Assembly: GCA_018056765.1 (NCBI GenBank)
Contig: JAGPFA010000012.1
Coordinates: 1 to 64,000 of the forward strand
Length of the DNA stretch: 64,000 bases
Source of the DNA: Syntrophaceae bacterium
GTDB taxonomy: Bacteria > Desulfobacterota > Syntrophia > Syntrophales > Smithellaceae
Direction: 5' to 3'
Position 1 is the first letter of the stretch, and each line of letters starts with the position of its first letter. The translations under genes and the position numbers were made by a program. The notes below the pieces were generated by a model that ran no database searches, had not been told where the DNA came from, and saw only the letters and a list, made by a program, of their open reading frames with translations. Below, one piece after another: positions 44,002-52,952 of the stretch.

Positions 44002-44886
44002 TTACCGCTTGACTTCGCGGCCGGGGCCTCCCGCACGCCAGGGAGGCATCTGCGGCCGGTTGTACCTGTTGTAGTGATCCATAAAGGTCGGCCTTTCGAT
44101 GTCGACAAATTTTCCGACAACAATTTCCCGGTCGATGTCCAGAATTGCCTCGCGGGTGTCAATATCGCTGCGTGTCACCGAGCGGCCGCGATAGAACTTC
44201 AGCATTTCCAGTGCGTTTCCCATGCGGTTGCGCCGGCCGAAGGCGGAAGGGCAGGGAGCAATTACTTCGACAAAGCCGAAACCTCGTTTTTCCATCGCTT
44301 CATTTATGGAGCTGCGTATCGAGCGCACCTGCTGGGCCGTCCATCTGGCGACATAGGCGGCGCCGCAGGAGGCGGCCAGATCACAGAAATTGAAAGGCTC
44401 CTCAGGCGATCCGTTGAATGTCGTCGAGGTTTTCGCGCCCAGCGGCGTGCTGGGGGCCTGTTGCCCGCCGGTCATGCCATAGTTGAAATTATTCACACAC
44501 ACGACGGTCATGTCGATATTACGCCGTGCGGCATGTATGAAATGATTGCCGCCGATAGCAAACAGGTCTCCGTCACCCGAGACGACGATGATTTTTGTGT
44601 CCGGTTTGGCCAGCTTCAGCCCGGTGGCAAACGGCAGAGCCCGGCCGTGCGTGGTGTGGAAAGAATCGAGCCTGATGTAACCGGCCATCCTTCCGGTGCA
44701 GCCGATGCCGGAAACAACCGCAATCGCGTCGGGATCATAACCGCTTTCGCTGATGGCCGTCAGCAGTGCATTGAAGACTGTACCGATGCCGCAGCCGGGA
44801 CACCAGATGTGCGGAATACGTTCCGTCCTCAACAGGGAATCCATCGGGTGCGGCGGCAGGTGTTTTGCTGCTTTTGCTGTTGTCAT
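44002..44886 (-). CDS. korB: 2-oxoacid:ferredoxin oxidoreductase beta subunit (TPP-binding)
   Basis: 294 residues from ATG 44886, which overlaps the alpha gene stop by 4 bases (ATGA); the open frame continues upstream without support. IWCPGCGIG is the conserved Cys motif; SGDGDLFAIGG and NNFNYGMTGGQ are the TPP/Mg motif. Two-domain length and GQQAPSTP fit the Kor/Vor type. Ferredoxin cluster cysteines are not in this subunit but in the delta subunit at 46062. Confidence 0.9.
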   Translation of the reverse strand: MTTAKAAKHLPPHPMDSLLRTERIPHIWCPGCGIGTVFNALLTAISESGYDPDAIAVVSGIGCTGRMAGYIRLDSFHTTHGRALPFATGLKLAKPDTKIIVVSGDGDLFAIGGNHFIHAARRNIDMTVVCVNNFNYGMTGGQQAPSTPLGAKTSTTFNGSPEEPFNFCDLAASCGAAYVARWTAQQVRSIRSSINEAMEKRGFGFVEVIAPCPSAFGRRNRMGNALEMLKFYRGRSVTRSDIDTREAILDIDREIVVGKFVDIERPTFMDHYNRYNRPQMPPWRAGGPGREVKR

Positions 44887-46043
44887 AATTTCCCCTTTGC
44901 TGCTTTGGAAATCGCCTCCAGGATTTTGCCCGGGTGGATGATCGCGCCGCCGTAATTGGAAATGAGATGCACGGGACAGACGCCGCACACCGCGCGCTCA
45001 AGCTCCAGCACCATCTGGCCGCCGTTGATTTCCGCCATGATCAGGGCCTGGGCGTTTGCCGCCACCGAGCGGATGAGCTCTTCGGGAAAAGGCCAAACCG
45101 TTTCCAGCTTAATGAGTCCCGCCCGGATGCCCCCGCTGCGGGCGTCCTGCACTGCTTTCATGGCCGAGCGCGCACTGATGCCGTAGGAAACCACGACCAC
45201 CTCGGCATCGTCGATGTACATGTTTTTGGTGGCAATAATTTTACCGAGGTTTTTACGGATTTTGTTGACCAGGCGCGCAACCATGCGTTCGTGCGCCTCT
45301 GCGTTCATTGCCGGATAGCCGCGCTCGTCGTGGGTCAGGCCTGTGATGTGAATACGGTAACCTTCACTGCAGTTGGCCATGGGCGCGATCCAGTCATCGT
45401 CCGCCTTGTAGGGCAGATAATCTTCGGGGGCGACTGAGGGCTTGCGGCGTGAGATGATTTCAATTTCATCTTCATGAGGGATGATCACCCGCTCGTTCAT
45501 GTGCCCGACAACTTCGTCGGCCATAATCAGCACGGGCAGGCGGAAGTATTCGCTCAGGTTGAAGGCGCGGATGGTCATATCGAACATTTCCTGAGGACTC
45601 GACGGAGAAAGAGCGATGATTTCATAGTGACCGTGCGAACCCCAGCGCGCCTGCATCATATCGCTCTGGGCAGTCAGCGTCGGCAGCCCCGTGCTGGGTC
45701 CCGCCCGTTGGACGTTGCACACCACACAGGGAGTTTCCGTGGCGATACCCAGGCCGATATTTTCCATCATTAAGGAAAAGCCGGGGCCCGATGTGCTGGT
45801 CATAGACTTGACTCCGCCCCAGCTTGCGCCGAGAATTGCCGCCATTGACGCAATTTCATCTTCCATCTGGATATATATGCCGCCCAGTTGCGGCAGTCGC
45901 CGGGACATGACCTCGGCGATTTCCGTCGCCGGTGTAATCGGGTAGCCGGCAAAAAAGCGGCAGCCGGCAGCCAGCGCGCCCTCGCTGCAGGCTTCGTCGC
46001 CGTTCATGAAATAGGTTCCAGTGTTCGCTCCTTTTGCAACCAA
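44883..46043 (-). CDS. korA: 2-oxoacid:ferredoxin oxidoreductase alpha subunit
   Basis: 386 residues. FFAGYPITPATEIAEVMSRRL (pyrimidine-binding alpha domain), MEDEIASMAAILGASWGG, and TSTSGPGFSLMMENIGLG are the signatures of KorA-type proteins; the alpha and gamma parts are separate proteins, unlike the fused archaeal KorA. Operon order on the minus strand is ferredoxin (delta)-alpha-beta-gamma, the classical korDABC layout. 2-oxoglutarate is the favoured substrate, branched 2-oxoacids remain possible. Confidence 0.9.
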   Translation of the reverse strand: MVAKGANTGTYFMNGDEACSEGALAAGCRFFAGYPITPATEIAEVMSRRLPQLGGIYIQMEDEIASMAAILGASWGGVKSMTSTSGPGFSLMMENIGLGIATETPCVVCNVQRAGPSTGLPTLTAQSDMMQARWGSHGHYEIIALSPSSPQEMFDMTIRAFNLSEYFRLPVLIMADEVVGHMNERVIIPHEDEIEIISRRKPSVAPEDYLPYKADDDWIAPMANCSEGYRIHITGLTHDERGYPAMNAEAHERMVARLVNKIRKNLGKIIATKNMYIDDAEVVVVSYGISARSAMKAVQDARSGGIRAGLIKLETVWPFPEELIRSVAANAQALIMAEINGGQMVLELERAVCGVCPVHLISNYGGAIIHPGKILEAISKAAKGKL

Positions 46044-46061
46044 AAACCGCCTCCTTCAGTC

Positions 46062-46346
46062 TCACCCGCCAAAAGCGTCGGCATCGATGCTGTAAATAGC
46101 AAAATCAGGACAAAGAATCTCACAGAAATGGCAGTTCACACATTCTACGGGCTGTATGACTTCAGGGGGATGATAGCCCTTTTTGTTGAATGAGGCGGAA
46201 ACACCGAGAACCTGCCGCGGACAGTTGGCAATGCAGAAACCGCAGCCTTTACAGCGGTCATCAATAATGATGACCCGCCCGAGTTTCCTTTTTCTGCGCC
46301 CCGTGTCTACGGGCCGGCGACCCGGATAATGTATCGTTTTGTGCAT
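46062..46346 (-). CDS. korD: Ferredoxin-type delta subunit of 2-oxoacid oxidoreductase
   Basis: 94 residues from the ATG at 46346; the frame is open for 65 further codons that look non-coding. Two [4Fe-4S] motifs: CKGCGFCIANCP and CVNCHFCEILCP. Typical delta subunit, 18 bases before korA. A possible promoter (TTGACA 46511-46506 and TATATT 46490-46485 on the minus strand, 15-bp spacer) lies about 140 bases upstream. Confidence 0.85.
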   Translation of the reverse strand: MHKTIHYPGRRPVDTGRRKRKLGRVIIIDDRCKGCGFCIANCPRQVLGVSASFNKKGYHPPEVIQPVECVNCHFCEILCPDFAIYSIDADAFGG

Positions 46347-46639
46347 GAGCTTGCCATCTCCGCCGCTTATCAAAACGGCTGCCCCCTGCCGGTGCCCGCA
46401 TGCATGTTTCGTGTGTCGGGTCTTCGGCCGCGGCCTTTCGGGCACCGTCCCGGGCCCCCGCCGCGCAGGACACAGTAGTTGGGCAATATAGAAATAAGGA
46501 TGGACTGTCAAGGAAAAACGCTTCAGCCGGCAACCCTTCATGAATGATTACGGGCACTCCGGCGTACGACAACAGCCGTTTTTCTGATAAATACTTGCAA
46601 TTTAACCGACGGAGTATTAGTGAGACATTTGAATAATAC

Positions 46640-46745
46640 CGCCTCCAGTCGTTCCGGGCTTGACCCGGAATCCAGAAAGCAATTGATAACACTGGATACC
46701 GGCCCCCCGATTTCACGCGGGCCGGTATGACGACATTGCCGGTTG
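46640..46745 (+). repeat. REP-like repeat upstream of nth
   Basis: GTCGTTCCGGGCTTGACCCGGAATCCAG, then TTGATAACACTGGATACCGG and a CCCCCCGATTTCACGCGGGCCGG block, as at 43228-43316. Bases 46347-46639 otherwise hold only the kor leader. Confidence 0.7.
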
Positions 46746-46818
46746 CGCAGGGTTGTGCAAAAACTCTCATATTTAAGCCTCGTTTCGGCGGAAAAAAAGA
46801 GGTTAGATAAAACAGACC

Positions 46819-47475
46819 ATGAAAGATGCTGACATCCATCATATCGTCAGAATTCTGAAAAAAGAGCTGAAAAAAGGAGAGACACCTGTTGTCTCCGCAA
46901 TGGCGGAAAACAGTCCGGATCCGTATGCCATTCTCATTTCCACACTTTTGAGTCTGCGCACGAAAGATGAAGTAACCGCTGTTGCCGCGGAAAAACTCCT
47001 GCGGCTGGCGGCCACGCCCGCGGAAATGCTTAAAATACCTGAAGAAAAAATCGCCCGGACGATTTACCCGGCAGGTTTCTACCGCAACAAGGCAAAAACC
47101 GTACTGACAGCAAGCAAAGATCTGATTGAGCGCTTCGGCTCAAAGGTTCCCGACAATATTGACGATCTTTTGAGCATCAAAGGTGTCGGACGTAAAACCG
47201 CCAACCTGGTCGTTACTCTTGGTTACGGCAAAGAAGGTATTTGTGTGGATACGCATGTGCACCGCATTTCCAACCGTCTGGGCTATGTCAGGACCAAAAC
47301 GCCCGACGAGACGGAAATGGCGCTGCGCGCCAAACTGCCGCGCAAATACTGGATTGACATCAACACGCTCATGGTTTTCTTCGGCCGGACGACCTGCAAG
47401 CCGGTTTCCCCCCTGTGTAGTGTCTGCCCGCTTGCCGGATACTGCGACCGTGCCGGAGTAACGAAGAGCCGTTAG
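46819..47475 (+). CDS. nth: Endonuclease III
   Basis: 218 residues. Helix-hairpin-helix LLSIKGVGRKTANLV with the catalytic Lys, GKEGICVDTHVHRISNRLG with the catalytic Asp, and a C-terminal [4Fe-4S] motif C-x6-C-x2-C-x5-C (CKPVSPLCSVCPLAGYC). Bifunctional glycosylase/AP lyase for oxidised pyrimidines in base excision repair. No clear ribosome site in the repeat-rich leader. Confidence 0.93.
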   Translation: MKDADIHHIVRILKKELKKGETPVVSAMAENSPDPYAILISTLLSLRTKDEVTAVAAEKLLRLAATPAEMLKIPEEKIARTIYPAGFYRNKAKTVLTASKDLIERFGSKVPDNIDDLLSIKGVGRKTANLVVTLGYGKEGICVDTHVHRISNRLGYVRTKTPDETEMALRAKLPRKYWIDINTLMVFFGRTTCKPVSPLCSVCPLAGYCDRAGVTKSR

Positions 47476-47814
47476 AGAGAAGGGAAGATAAATCGCACCG
47501 CCTATCATGCGTTTTAAATGATGACCATCGGCTCTTATCCCGGTTTTGCCTTTTTCTCCCAAACAGGCAAGTTTATTCAGCCATACCTGGCTGAAGAAAA
47601 AAGTTGACGATTTATTTTCATTTGGATATAGAGCACAGGTTTTACGGAGTCTTTTCCGTCGGGCAAATAGCCGGCTTAAAATTTCCGCCTTTACGCAGCA
47701 AGCGGGCAATCCATCGGGGTGGAAATGAAAGAAGCATTGAATAAAACACCGGCCGGTGATATGTTCCCAAATCAACGGTGGAATTGCGAGATTTTGTAGA
47801 AAAGGGATTGTAAA
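47476..47814. other. Intergenic region carrying the secG promoter and long leader
   Basis: No gene recognised. It holds the promoter at 47604-47632 and a leader of about 175 bases before secG; no riboswitch class is recognised in it. Confidence 0.4.
47604..47632 (+). promoter_or_regulatory. Sigma-70 promoter of secG
   Basis: TTGACG, 17-bp spacer, TATAGA; predicted start near 47639. Confidence 0.5.
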
Positions 47815-48183
47815 ATGACAACCGTGCTAACCATTATCCATATCGTGGCCTGCATCACACTGATTCTCATTGTGCTTTTGCAGGCGGGCAAAGGAGCGAA
47901 TATGGGGGCGGCCTTCGGCGGCTCCAGCCAGACGGTGTTCGGCTCCAGCGGCGCCGGAACTTTTCTGGGTAAAGTGACCGCCGGAGTGGCCATCGTCTTT
48001 ATGCTTACTTCTATTTCTTTGACCTATACTGCGTCAAGAAAAGTCTCCGGGCTGATGGATAAAGCGCCGGCAGGCGTTGTGCAGGAGTCGTCTCCGGCAA
48101 AGGGTGAACCGGCCGACGGCCCGCTCGCTCCGTCCGACGCAACCACAGCAACACCCGCCGGGCAAGGCGCGGCGGACAAATAA
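47815..48183 (+). CDS. secG: Preprotein translocase subunit SecG
   Basis: 122 residues. Two membrane helices (6-23 and about 53-72) around the conserved loop LLQAGKGANMGAAFGGSSQTVFGS, the SecG hallmark. A long Ala/Pro/Ser-rich tail of 45 residues follows, with no known role. Part of the SecYEG channel in the cytoplasmic membrane. The tRNA-Leu gene follows 83 bases later. Confidence 0.92.
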   Translation: MTTVLTIIHIVACITLILIVLLQAGKGANMGAAFGGSSQTVFGSSGAGTFLGKVTAGVAIVFMLTSISLTYTASRKVSGLMDKAPAGVVQESSPAKGEPADGPLAPSDATTATPAGQGAADK

Positions 48184-48266
48184 GATTGCTCTTTTCATAT
48201 CCTCAAGCCGGGAATGACCTCATATAAAAAGCCCGCGGTTAGACGGGCACCCGGTATTTACATGCT

Positions 48267-48352
48267 GCCGAAGTGGTGGAATTGGTAGACACGCTATCTT
48301 GAGGGGGTAGTAGGCCACGCCTGTGCGAGTTCGAGTCTCGCCTTCGGCACCA
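48267..48352 (+). tRNA. tRNA-Leu (anticodon GAG)
   Basis: Acceptor stem GCCGAAG/CTTCGGC, D-loop AATTGGTAGACAC, anticodon loop TTGAGGG reading GAG on stem CTATC/GGTAG, long variable arm as expected for class II tRNA, T-loop TTCGAGT, and encoded CCA. Confidence 0.95.
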
Positions 48353-48396
48353 TGAAAACAAACAGTCGCTGATGACCGCTCCGGACTGATCAAGAT

Positions 48397-49266
48397 ATGA
48401 AATCCGTCAAAAAAAGCTTTCCCCGCAACCCCGCCCCCAGTGCCGCAATCATCGAAGGTGTATTCGAAAAAACAAACCAGGCCGGGCAGGAAACCGCCAA
48501 AGGCAAACGCCTTGACGGCAAGTTTCTTGTCATTCCCGCAACAAAAGTCACATCTGAGGTGCGCGCGAGGCTGACGCGCATGGGCGGGTTTTTCGTCACG
48601 CCCGAAGAAGACCTCATGGATCGTCTTTTACGGCTCGAGGAGGAGAATCGTCACCTTAAGAATCTGAGCATCAGAGACGGTCTGACCGGTCTGTACAATA
48701 AAAGATTTTTTAACTCGCAGCTTAAAGTGGAAATTGCCCGCACACGCAGGACGGGCGAACCTTTTTCTCTTATTTTCATCGACCTGGATAATTTTAAGGC
48801 GGTCAACGATGTGCTGGGGCACGCCCGGGGAGATGAGTTTCTGATTAAAATAAGCCGCCGGATGAAGGCCAAAGCGCGGCCGACGGATTTCGCCTGCCGC
48901 TTCGGGGGAGACGAGTTTGCTGTTATTCTGCCCGCGACCACCCTTGGCGACGCGGTTAAAATTGCCGGACGCTGGCACCAAAACATCGAGCGCGCCGCCG
49001 CCGGCATGCGCCTGGGTGTTTCCGCCTCCATCGGTGTAGATGAATTCGATGCCTCCTGCGTCCTGGACGCACAGGCGTTCGTGCAGAAAGTGGATGAGAG
49101 GCTGTATCAGGCGAAAAAAGAGGGCAAGGGGAAGATTGTTCATCCCCCGGTCGAAAAGCACGAAGACAAGGCGGTAACATGGGCGGAAAAAGAAGTTCTT
49201 TACCACATTTTCCAGCCGAAGGCAGGCAGGAGGCCGGCGTCCACGGACAGCGGAGGGAAAAAGTGA
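48397..49266 (+). CDS. GGDEF diguanylate cyclase
   Basis: 289 residues. N-terminal 85 residues are not a recognised sensor domain and include a short coiled coil (DRLLRLEEENRHLKNL). GGDEF domain at about 88-245: DGLTGLYNKRFF start, RFGGDEFAV active site, and RPTD exactly five residues before GGDEF, the product-inhibition I-site. Makes c-di-GMP. Its TGA stop overlaps the GTG start of the next gene (GTGA), so the cyclase and a FlhG/MinD-like ATPase are co-translated. Confidence 0.9.
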   Translation: MKSVKKSFPRNPAPSAAIIEGVFEKTNQAGQETAKGKRLDGKFLVIPATKVTSEVRARLTRMGGFFVTPEEDLMDRLLRLEEENRHLKNLSIRDGLTGLYNKRFFNSQLKVEIARTRRTGEPFSLIFIDLDNFKAVNDVLGHARGDEFLIKISRRMKAKARPTDFACRFGGDEFAVILPATTLGDAVKIAGRWHQNIERAAAGMRLGVSASIGVDEFDASCVLDAQAFVQKVDERLYQAKKEGKGKIVHPPVEKHEDKAVTWAEKEVLYHIFQPKAGRRPASTDSGGKK

Positions 49267-50009
49267 AAAAAAGACAAAAGACGCTTATCGTATCGATGAC
49301 CAGCGGTAAAGGCGGTGTCGGCAAAACTTTCGTGACAACGAATCTGGCGGCGACGCTCGCCCGTCAGGGGAAAAAGGTTCTGGTGGTTGACTGCGATCTG
49401 GGACTGGCCAATATCGACATCATGCTCGGCATCAATCCGGACGTGACGCTCAAAGACGCGGTTTTCGGGAACCTTCATCTGCGTGACGTCATCATGGCCG
49501 CGCCTGGCGGGTTCGATCTGATTCCGGCAAGCTCCGGGATACGAGAGATGGCCCAGCTTCTGTTCGAAAAGATACAATACCTGAAGGACATGCTCACCGA
49601 GCTGGAAGGCTACGACGTAATCCTTCTGGATACCGGTGCGGGGATGTCTGAAATTGTGCTGCAGTTCAATTTGCTGGCCGGCCGGAATATTATCGTCATC
49701 AACCGGGAAATCACCAGCCTTACCGACGCTTACGCGATGGTGAAGGTCATGCATCAGTCATTCGACCGCCGGTCTTTTTATATCATCACCAACAATGTTT
49801 CAAGCGCACGGGAAGGGGAAAATATCTTTAAAAACATCAATACGATCTGTCAGAGATTTTTGGGTTTTCCCCTTTCCTGGCTGGGGAATATCCGCTACGA
49901 TGAGATGATTCCCAAAGCAATATTGAGACAGGAGATTCCCGTCTGTCAGACGCCCCGCTCAAGGGTGGCGATGGATTTTGAAGCGGTCGGCAAGGCGCTT
50001 GCGGGGTGA
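49263..50009 (+). CDS. MinD/ParA-type ATPase, FlhG (FleN/YlxH)-like
   Basis: 248 residues from the GTG at 49263, with GGAGGG 6 bases upstream. Deviant Walker A SGKGGVGKT near residue 13, VVDCDLGLANIDIMLGINP (the DLGLAN-NIDxxLGI wording typical of FlhG-type proteins) and LLDTGAGMSE. No C-terminal amphipathic membrane helix is evident. FlhG proteins set flagellar number and place; here the gene is coupled to a diguanylate cyclase, so a role in polar or surface-organelle control is plausible. No flagellar gene is in the window. Confidence 0.82.
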   Translation: MKKRQKTLIVSMTSGKGGVGKTFVTTNLAATLARQGKKVLVVDCDLGLANIDIMLGINPDVTLKDAVFGNLHLRDVIMAAPGGFDLIPASSGIREMAQLLFEKIQYLKDMLTELEGYDVILLDTGAGMSEIVLQFNLLAGRNIIVINREITSLTDAYAMVKVMHQSFDRRSFYIITNNVSSAREGENIFKNINTICQRFLGFPLSWLGNIRYDEMIPKAILRQEIPVCQTPRSRVAMDFEAVGKALAG

Positions 50010-50023
50010 TTTGTCCGCGTGCC

Positions 50024-50914
50024 TTACCGGGCCGCGTGATCTTCGATAATCTGTTCGATCTCTTTTCCGAAACGGCGGTATTTTTCGTTGGGTAAAATTT
50101 CTTCGACATTACCGTCGCCTTGCACCAATTCGGCCAGTTGTTCATCCGGCAGCAGCATAAAAATAGCGCAATCTGTTTCTCTGGCCTTTTCAAAACGCCA
50201 TCGAAAGAGCTTTCTGAGCAGTTCCTGCCGCCGGGTGTTCAGGTCACAAAATCCTTTGATTCTGGTGTGACCGAACCGGTTATAATTTCTTTCCTGCCAG
50301 CTCGCGGCGGCGATTTTCGCAAAGGCCTCCGAGGCGGCCGCCTCCAGCCCCTGCTCCTTCAAGGCCGCAAGCTGCTTTTCATACAGAGCCGGCAGGAGCG
50401 TTACGTCCCGGACGGCGTATTCCAGCTGCGCATCGGTCAGCGGGCGTATGTCCCAGCGGGAGCGCTGAACCTTTTTGCTTTTGTTGAGCTCGACGTTGAG
50501 AAATTCACGGACAATGGTTTCGAGTGAAAGCTGGCGGTACCCCAGCAACATCGCCGTTCTGTGCGTATCAAAAATATTTTCAAACTCAAAATCGTAATCT
50601 CTTTTGAGCAGACGGATATCATTTTCCGCCGCATGTATGATCTTGACGACGGAACTGTTTTTAAACGGCCCGGCGAGAAACGACAGATCCAGGCCGGCCA
50701 TCGGGTCGATAATCAGTGTCTTTTCGGAAGTAAAAATCTGGATCAGACAGAGCTTTTCGCGGAAGTAGCGAAAAGAATCGTATTCGGTGTCCAGTGCCAG
50801 CAGTGGCGCGTTTTGTATCTGCCCGGCGGCAAGCTTCAGAGTTTGAGGGGTATCGATGAGGAGCCACTGCGTGTTCATAGGCCATACATATCCGAAAACA
50901 TGTTTTTGCGCCAT
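50024..50914 (-). CDS. rnd: Ribonuclease D-like 3'-5' exonuclease
   Basis: 296 residues (ATG at 50878, 12 codons in, is equally possible; neither has a ribosome site). DEDDy fold: LALDTEYDSF (first Asp, Glu), HAAENDIRLLKRDYDFEFENIFDT-type segment with the second Asp, and YAVRDVTLLPALYE with Tyr and the last Asp. The C-terminal third corresponds to a single HRDC-like region. Trims tRNA and other structured RNA 3' ends. Convergent with the FlhG-like gene, 14 bases apart. Confidence 0.85.
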   Translation of the reverse strand: MAQKHVFGYVWPMNTQWLLIDTPQTLKLAAGQIQNAPLLALDTEYDSFRYFREKLCLIQIFTSEKTLIIDPMAGLDLSFLAGPFKNSSVVKIIHAAENDIRLLKRDYDFEFENIFDTHRTAMLLGYRQLSLETIVREFLNVELNKSKKVQRSRWDIRPLTDAQLEYAVRDVTLLPALYEKQLAALKEQGLEAAASEAFAKIAAASWQERNYNRFGHTRIKGFCDLNTRRQELLRKLFRWRFEKARETDCAIFMLLPDEQLAELVQGDGNVEEILPNEKYRRFGKEIEQIIEDHAAR

Positions 50915-51042
50915 TAAAATGAGCGATCCGGCAATAGCGACCGGAAAAAAACCTCCCCTGACATTGTTGAAGTATTGCGTTTTATAAAACGGGCGGTTGT
51001 GCTAAGTGAAATTATATAAAACTGCTCAGGGCGCGCTTCTCA

Positions 51043-51870
51043 ATGAAAAAACTTAGGCTCACAGCACTCATTGTATTGCTGGTAATGATGGAGGGATGTG
51101 ACATGCAAAACAAATTTCTGTATTTTCCCAATGACGAGCGACCGACAAAGGCGATGCTGGCGTCGGAAAATATGGCCATGTGGCAAATGTCCGGATCCGA
51201 CTACCGGGGACTGACGGCGGCGTCCGAAGGGCGCGCACCTGCCGGAACGTTAGTTTTATTCCACGGCAACGGCGGGACGGCATTTGACCGTTCATTTTAT
51301 CTCGAGCCGTTTATGAACCTGGGCTTCAGAGTGATTTTGGCGGAATATCCCCTCTACGGAGGACGTCCCGGCAAGGTTGGCGAAAAGCCGTTTGTCGCCG
51401 ATGCCCTTCAGACACTGGATCTTGCTTACGGGCAGTACGGCGCTCCTCTTTATCTGGTGGGTGAGTCACTGGGCTGCGGCGTGGCGGCGGCGGCGGCAAA
51501 ACAGACAAGCGTTCCCATCGCCGGTATTATTTTGATCACCCCGTGGGACACACTGGCACTGGTAGCTAAATCGCTTTTCCGCTTCTTTCCCGTGCGTCTT
51601 GTGCTGACCGATAAATATGACAGTATAGAAAATCTGAAAAATTACCCGCACAATATCGCCGTTGTGGCCGCCGAGCGCGATGAGATCCTGCCGGTGGCGC
51701 ATGCCTACAATCTTTACGAACACCTGCCGGCGGGCAGGAAAAAAATGTGGGTCATCAAGGGGGCGGGGCATAACGACTGGCCTCTTTACGCTCACCCGGA
51801 ATTATTTAAAGAGGTGTTCGATTTTGTGCAGAATAAAGCCCACGATAAAAACGAGGGCACTGCGAATTAG
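51043..51870 (+). CDS. Alpha/beta hydrolase, probable lipoprotein
   Basis: 275 residues. Hydrophobic N-terminus LTALIVLLVMMEGCDMQ with a Cys at 19 that could be lipidated, though the lipobox is imperfect. Hydrolase fold: oxyanion-type LFHGNGG, nucleophile elbow GESLGCG, an acid in AERDEILP and the catalytic His in KGAGHNDW. Substrate unknown; related proteins include serine peptidase S33-type and Bem46-like hydrolases. It precedes the cobalamin transporter genes by 60 bases but may be independent. Confidence 0.82.
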   Translation: MKKLRLTALIVLLVMMEGCDMQNKFLYFPNDERPTKAMLASENMAMWQMSGSDYRGLTAASEGRAPAGTLVLFHGNGGTAFDRSFYLEPFMNLGFRVILAEYPLYGGRPGKVGEKPFVADALQTLDLAYGQYGAPLYLVGESLGCGVAAAAAKQTSVPIAGIILITPWDTLALVAKSLFRFFPVRLVLTDKYDSIENLKNYPHNIAVVAAERDEILPVAHAYNLYEHLPAGRKKMWVIKGAGHNDWPLYAHPELFKEVFDFVQNKAHDKNEGTAN

Positions 51871-51929
51871 AAGTGAGGGGCGTTTGGCCGAAGATAGACG
51901 GATGAAATGATCTACGGTTCGGCCGTGCG

Positions 51930-52952
51930 ATGAAAATGAAGTCATACCATCGGGTTACATTGTCACGCGTGCTGGGGGTGAGCGCGCTCCTTTTTTTATT
52001 ACTGGTTGCCGCGAGCCTGGCGGCCCTCGGCACGGGGGCTGTACATACGGGCTTTATGGAAATTCTGCAGGCGCTCAGGGATTTCCCTGGAGGTGGGGCC
52101 CAAAACCAGATTTTATTCTCTGTGCGTCTGCCCAGGATTTTCTTTGCCGGCACCGTGGGGGCTTCGTTGTCCGTTGCGGGAGTCGTTTTTCAGGCTCTTT
52201 TGCGCAATCCGCTGGCCGACCCGTACGTGCTGGGTATTTCCGGCGGGTCGGCGCTGGGCGCGATTGCCGGCATCATACTGGGTGCGGGGGCTTTTTTCGC
52301 AGGGGTGCCTTTTCTGGCCTTCAGCGGCGCCCTCGTGACGGTGGTGCTGGTTTTTGTCGTGGCGGGGGGGCCGCGCGGCGTCTTTATGGATAACTCTCTT
52401 TTGCTGGCGGGCGTAGTGGTGAATTCTTTTTTTTCCGCCGCCATTCTTTTTTGTCTGTCCGTGGTGGACAGTATGGAGCTGCGCAGTATCAGCTTCTGGC
52501 TGATGGGTGATCTTTCCGGCGCGGCCTGGCCTGATATCGGAGTTGTTTTTTTGTGTCTGCTGGTCGCCTTTGTGGTTTTGTACAGTCAGGCGCGTAAACT
52601 CAATCTGCTGGTGCAGGGACAGGAAACAGCCTCCCAGCTGGGCGTAAACATAAAGTCCGCCAAATATATCATGCTCACCGCCGCATCACTTTTGACGGCC
52701 ATGGCCGTGTCACTGGCCGGGATCATCGGTTTTGTCGGGATGATGGTACCGCACATGATGCGGCTTATGTGGGGAGCCGATCACCGCCTGCTATTGCCGG
52801 CGGCGGCGCTGTTCGGAGCATTGCTGCTCATCGCCGCCGACACGCTGGCCAGAACAATTCTGGCGCCGGCCGAGCTCCCGGTGGGAGTGATTACAGCCCT
52901 GTGCGGCGCGCCCTATTTTATTTTCCTGATGAGAAGAAGAGGCGGCCGGTAA
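51930..52952 (+). CDS. btuC: FecCD-family ABC permease, cobalamin type
   Basis: 340 residues, about ten membrane helices. Signatures RLPRIFFAGTVGASLSVAGVVFQALLRNPLADPYVLGISGGSALGA and GIIGFVGMMVPHMMRLMWGADHR are the FecCD/BtuC family landmarks. It overlaps the ATPase gene by one base (TAATG). Cobalamin as substrate is inferred from the riboswitch and BtuB/BtuF genes just downstream; sequence alone would allow heme or siderophore. Confidence 0.87.
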   Translation: MKMKSYHRVTLSRVLGVSALLFLLLVAASLAALGTGAVHTGFMEILQALRDFPGGGAQNQILFSVRLPRIFFAGTVGASLSVAGVVFQALLRNPLADPYVLGISGGSALGAIAGIILGAGAFFAGVPFLAFSGALVTVVLVFVVAGGPRGVFMDNSLLLAGVVVNSFFSAAILFCLSVVDSMELRSISFWLMGDLSGAAWPDIGVVFLCLLVAFVVLYSQARKLNLLVQGQETASQLGVNIKSAKYIMLTAASLLTAMAVSLAGIIGFVGMMVPHMMRLMWGADHRLLLPAAALFGALLLIAADTLARTILAPAELPVGVITALCGAPYFIFLMRRRGGR

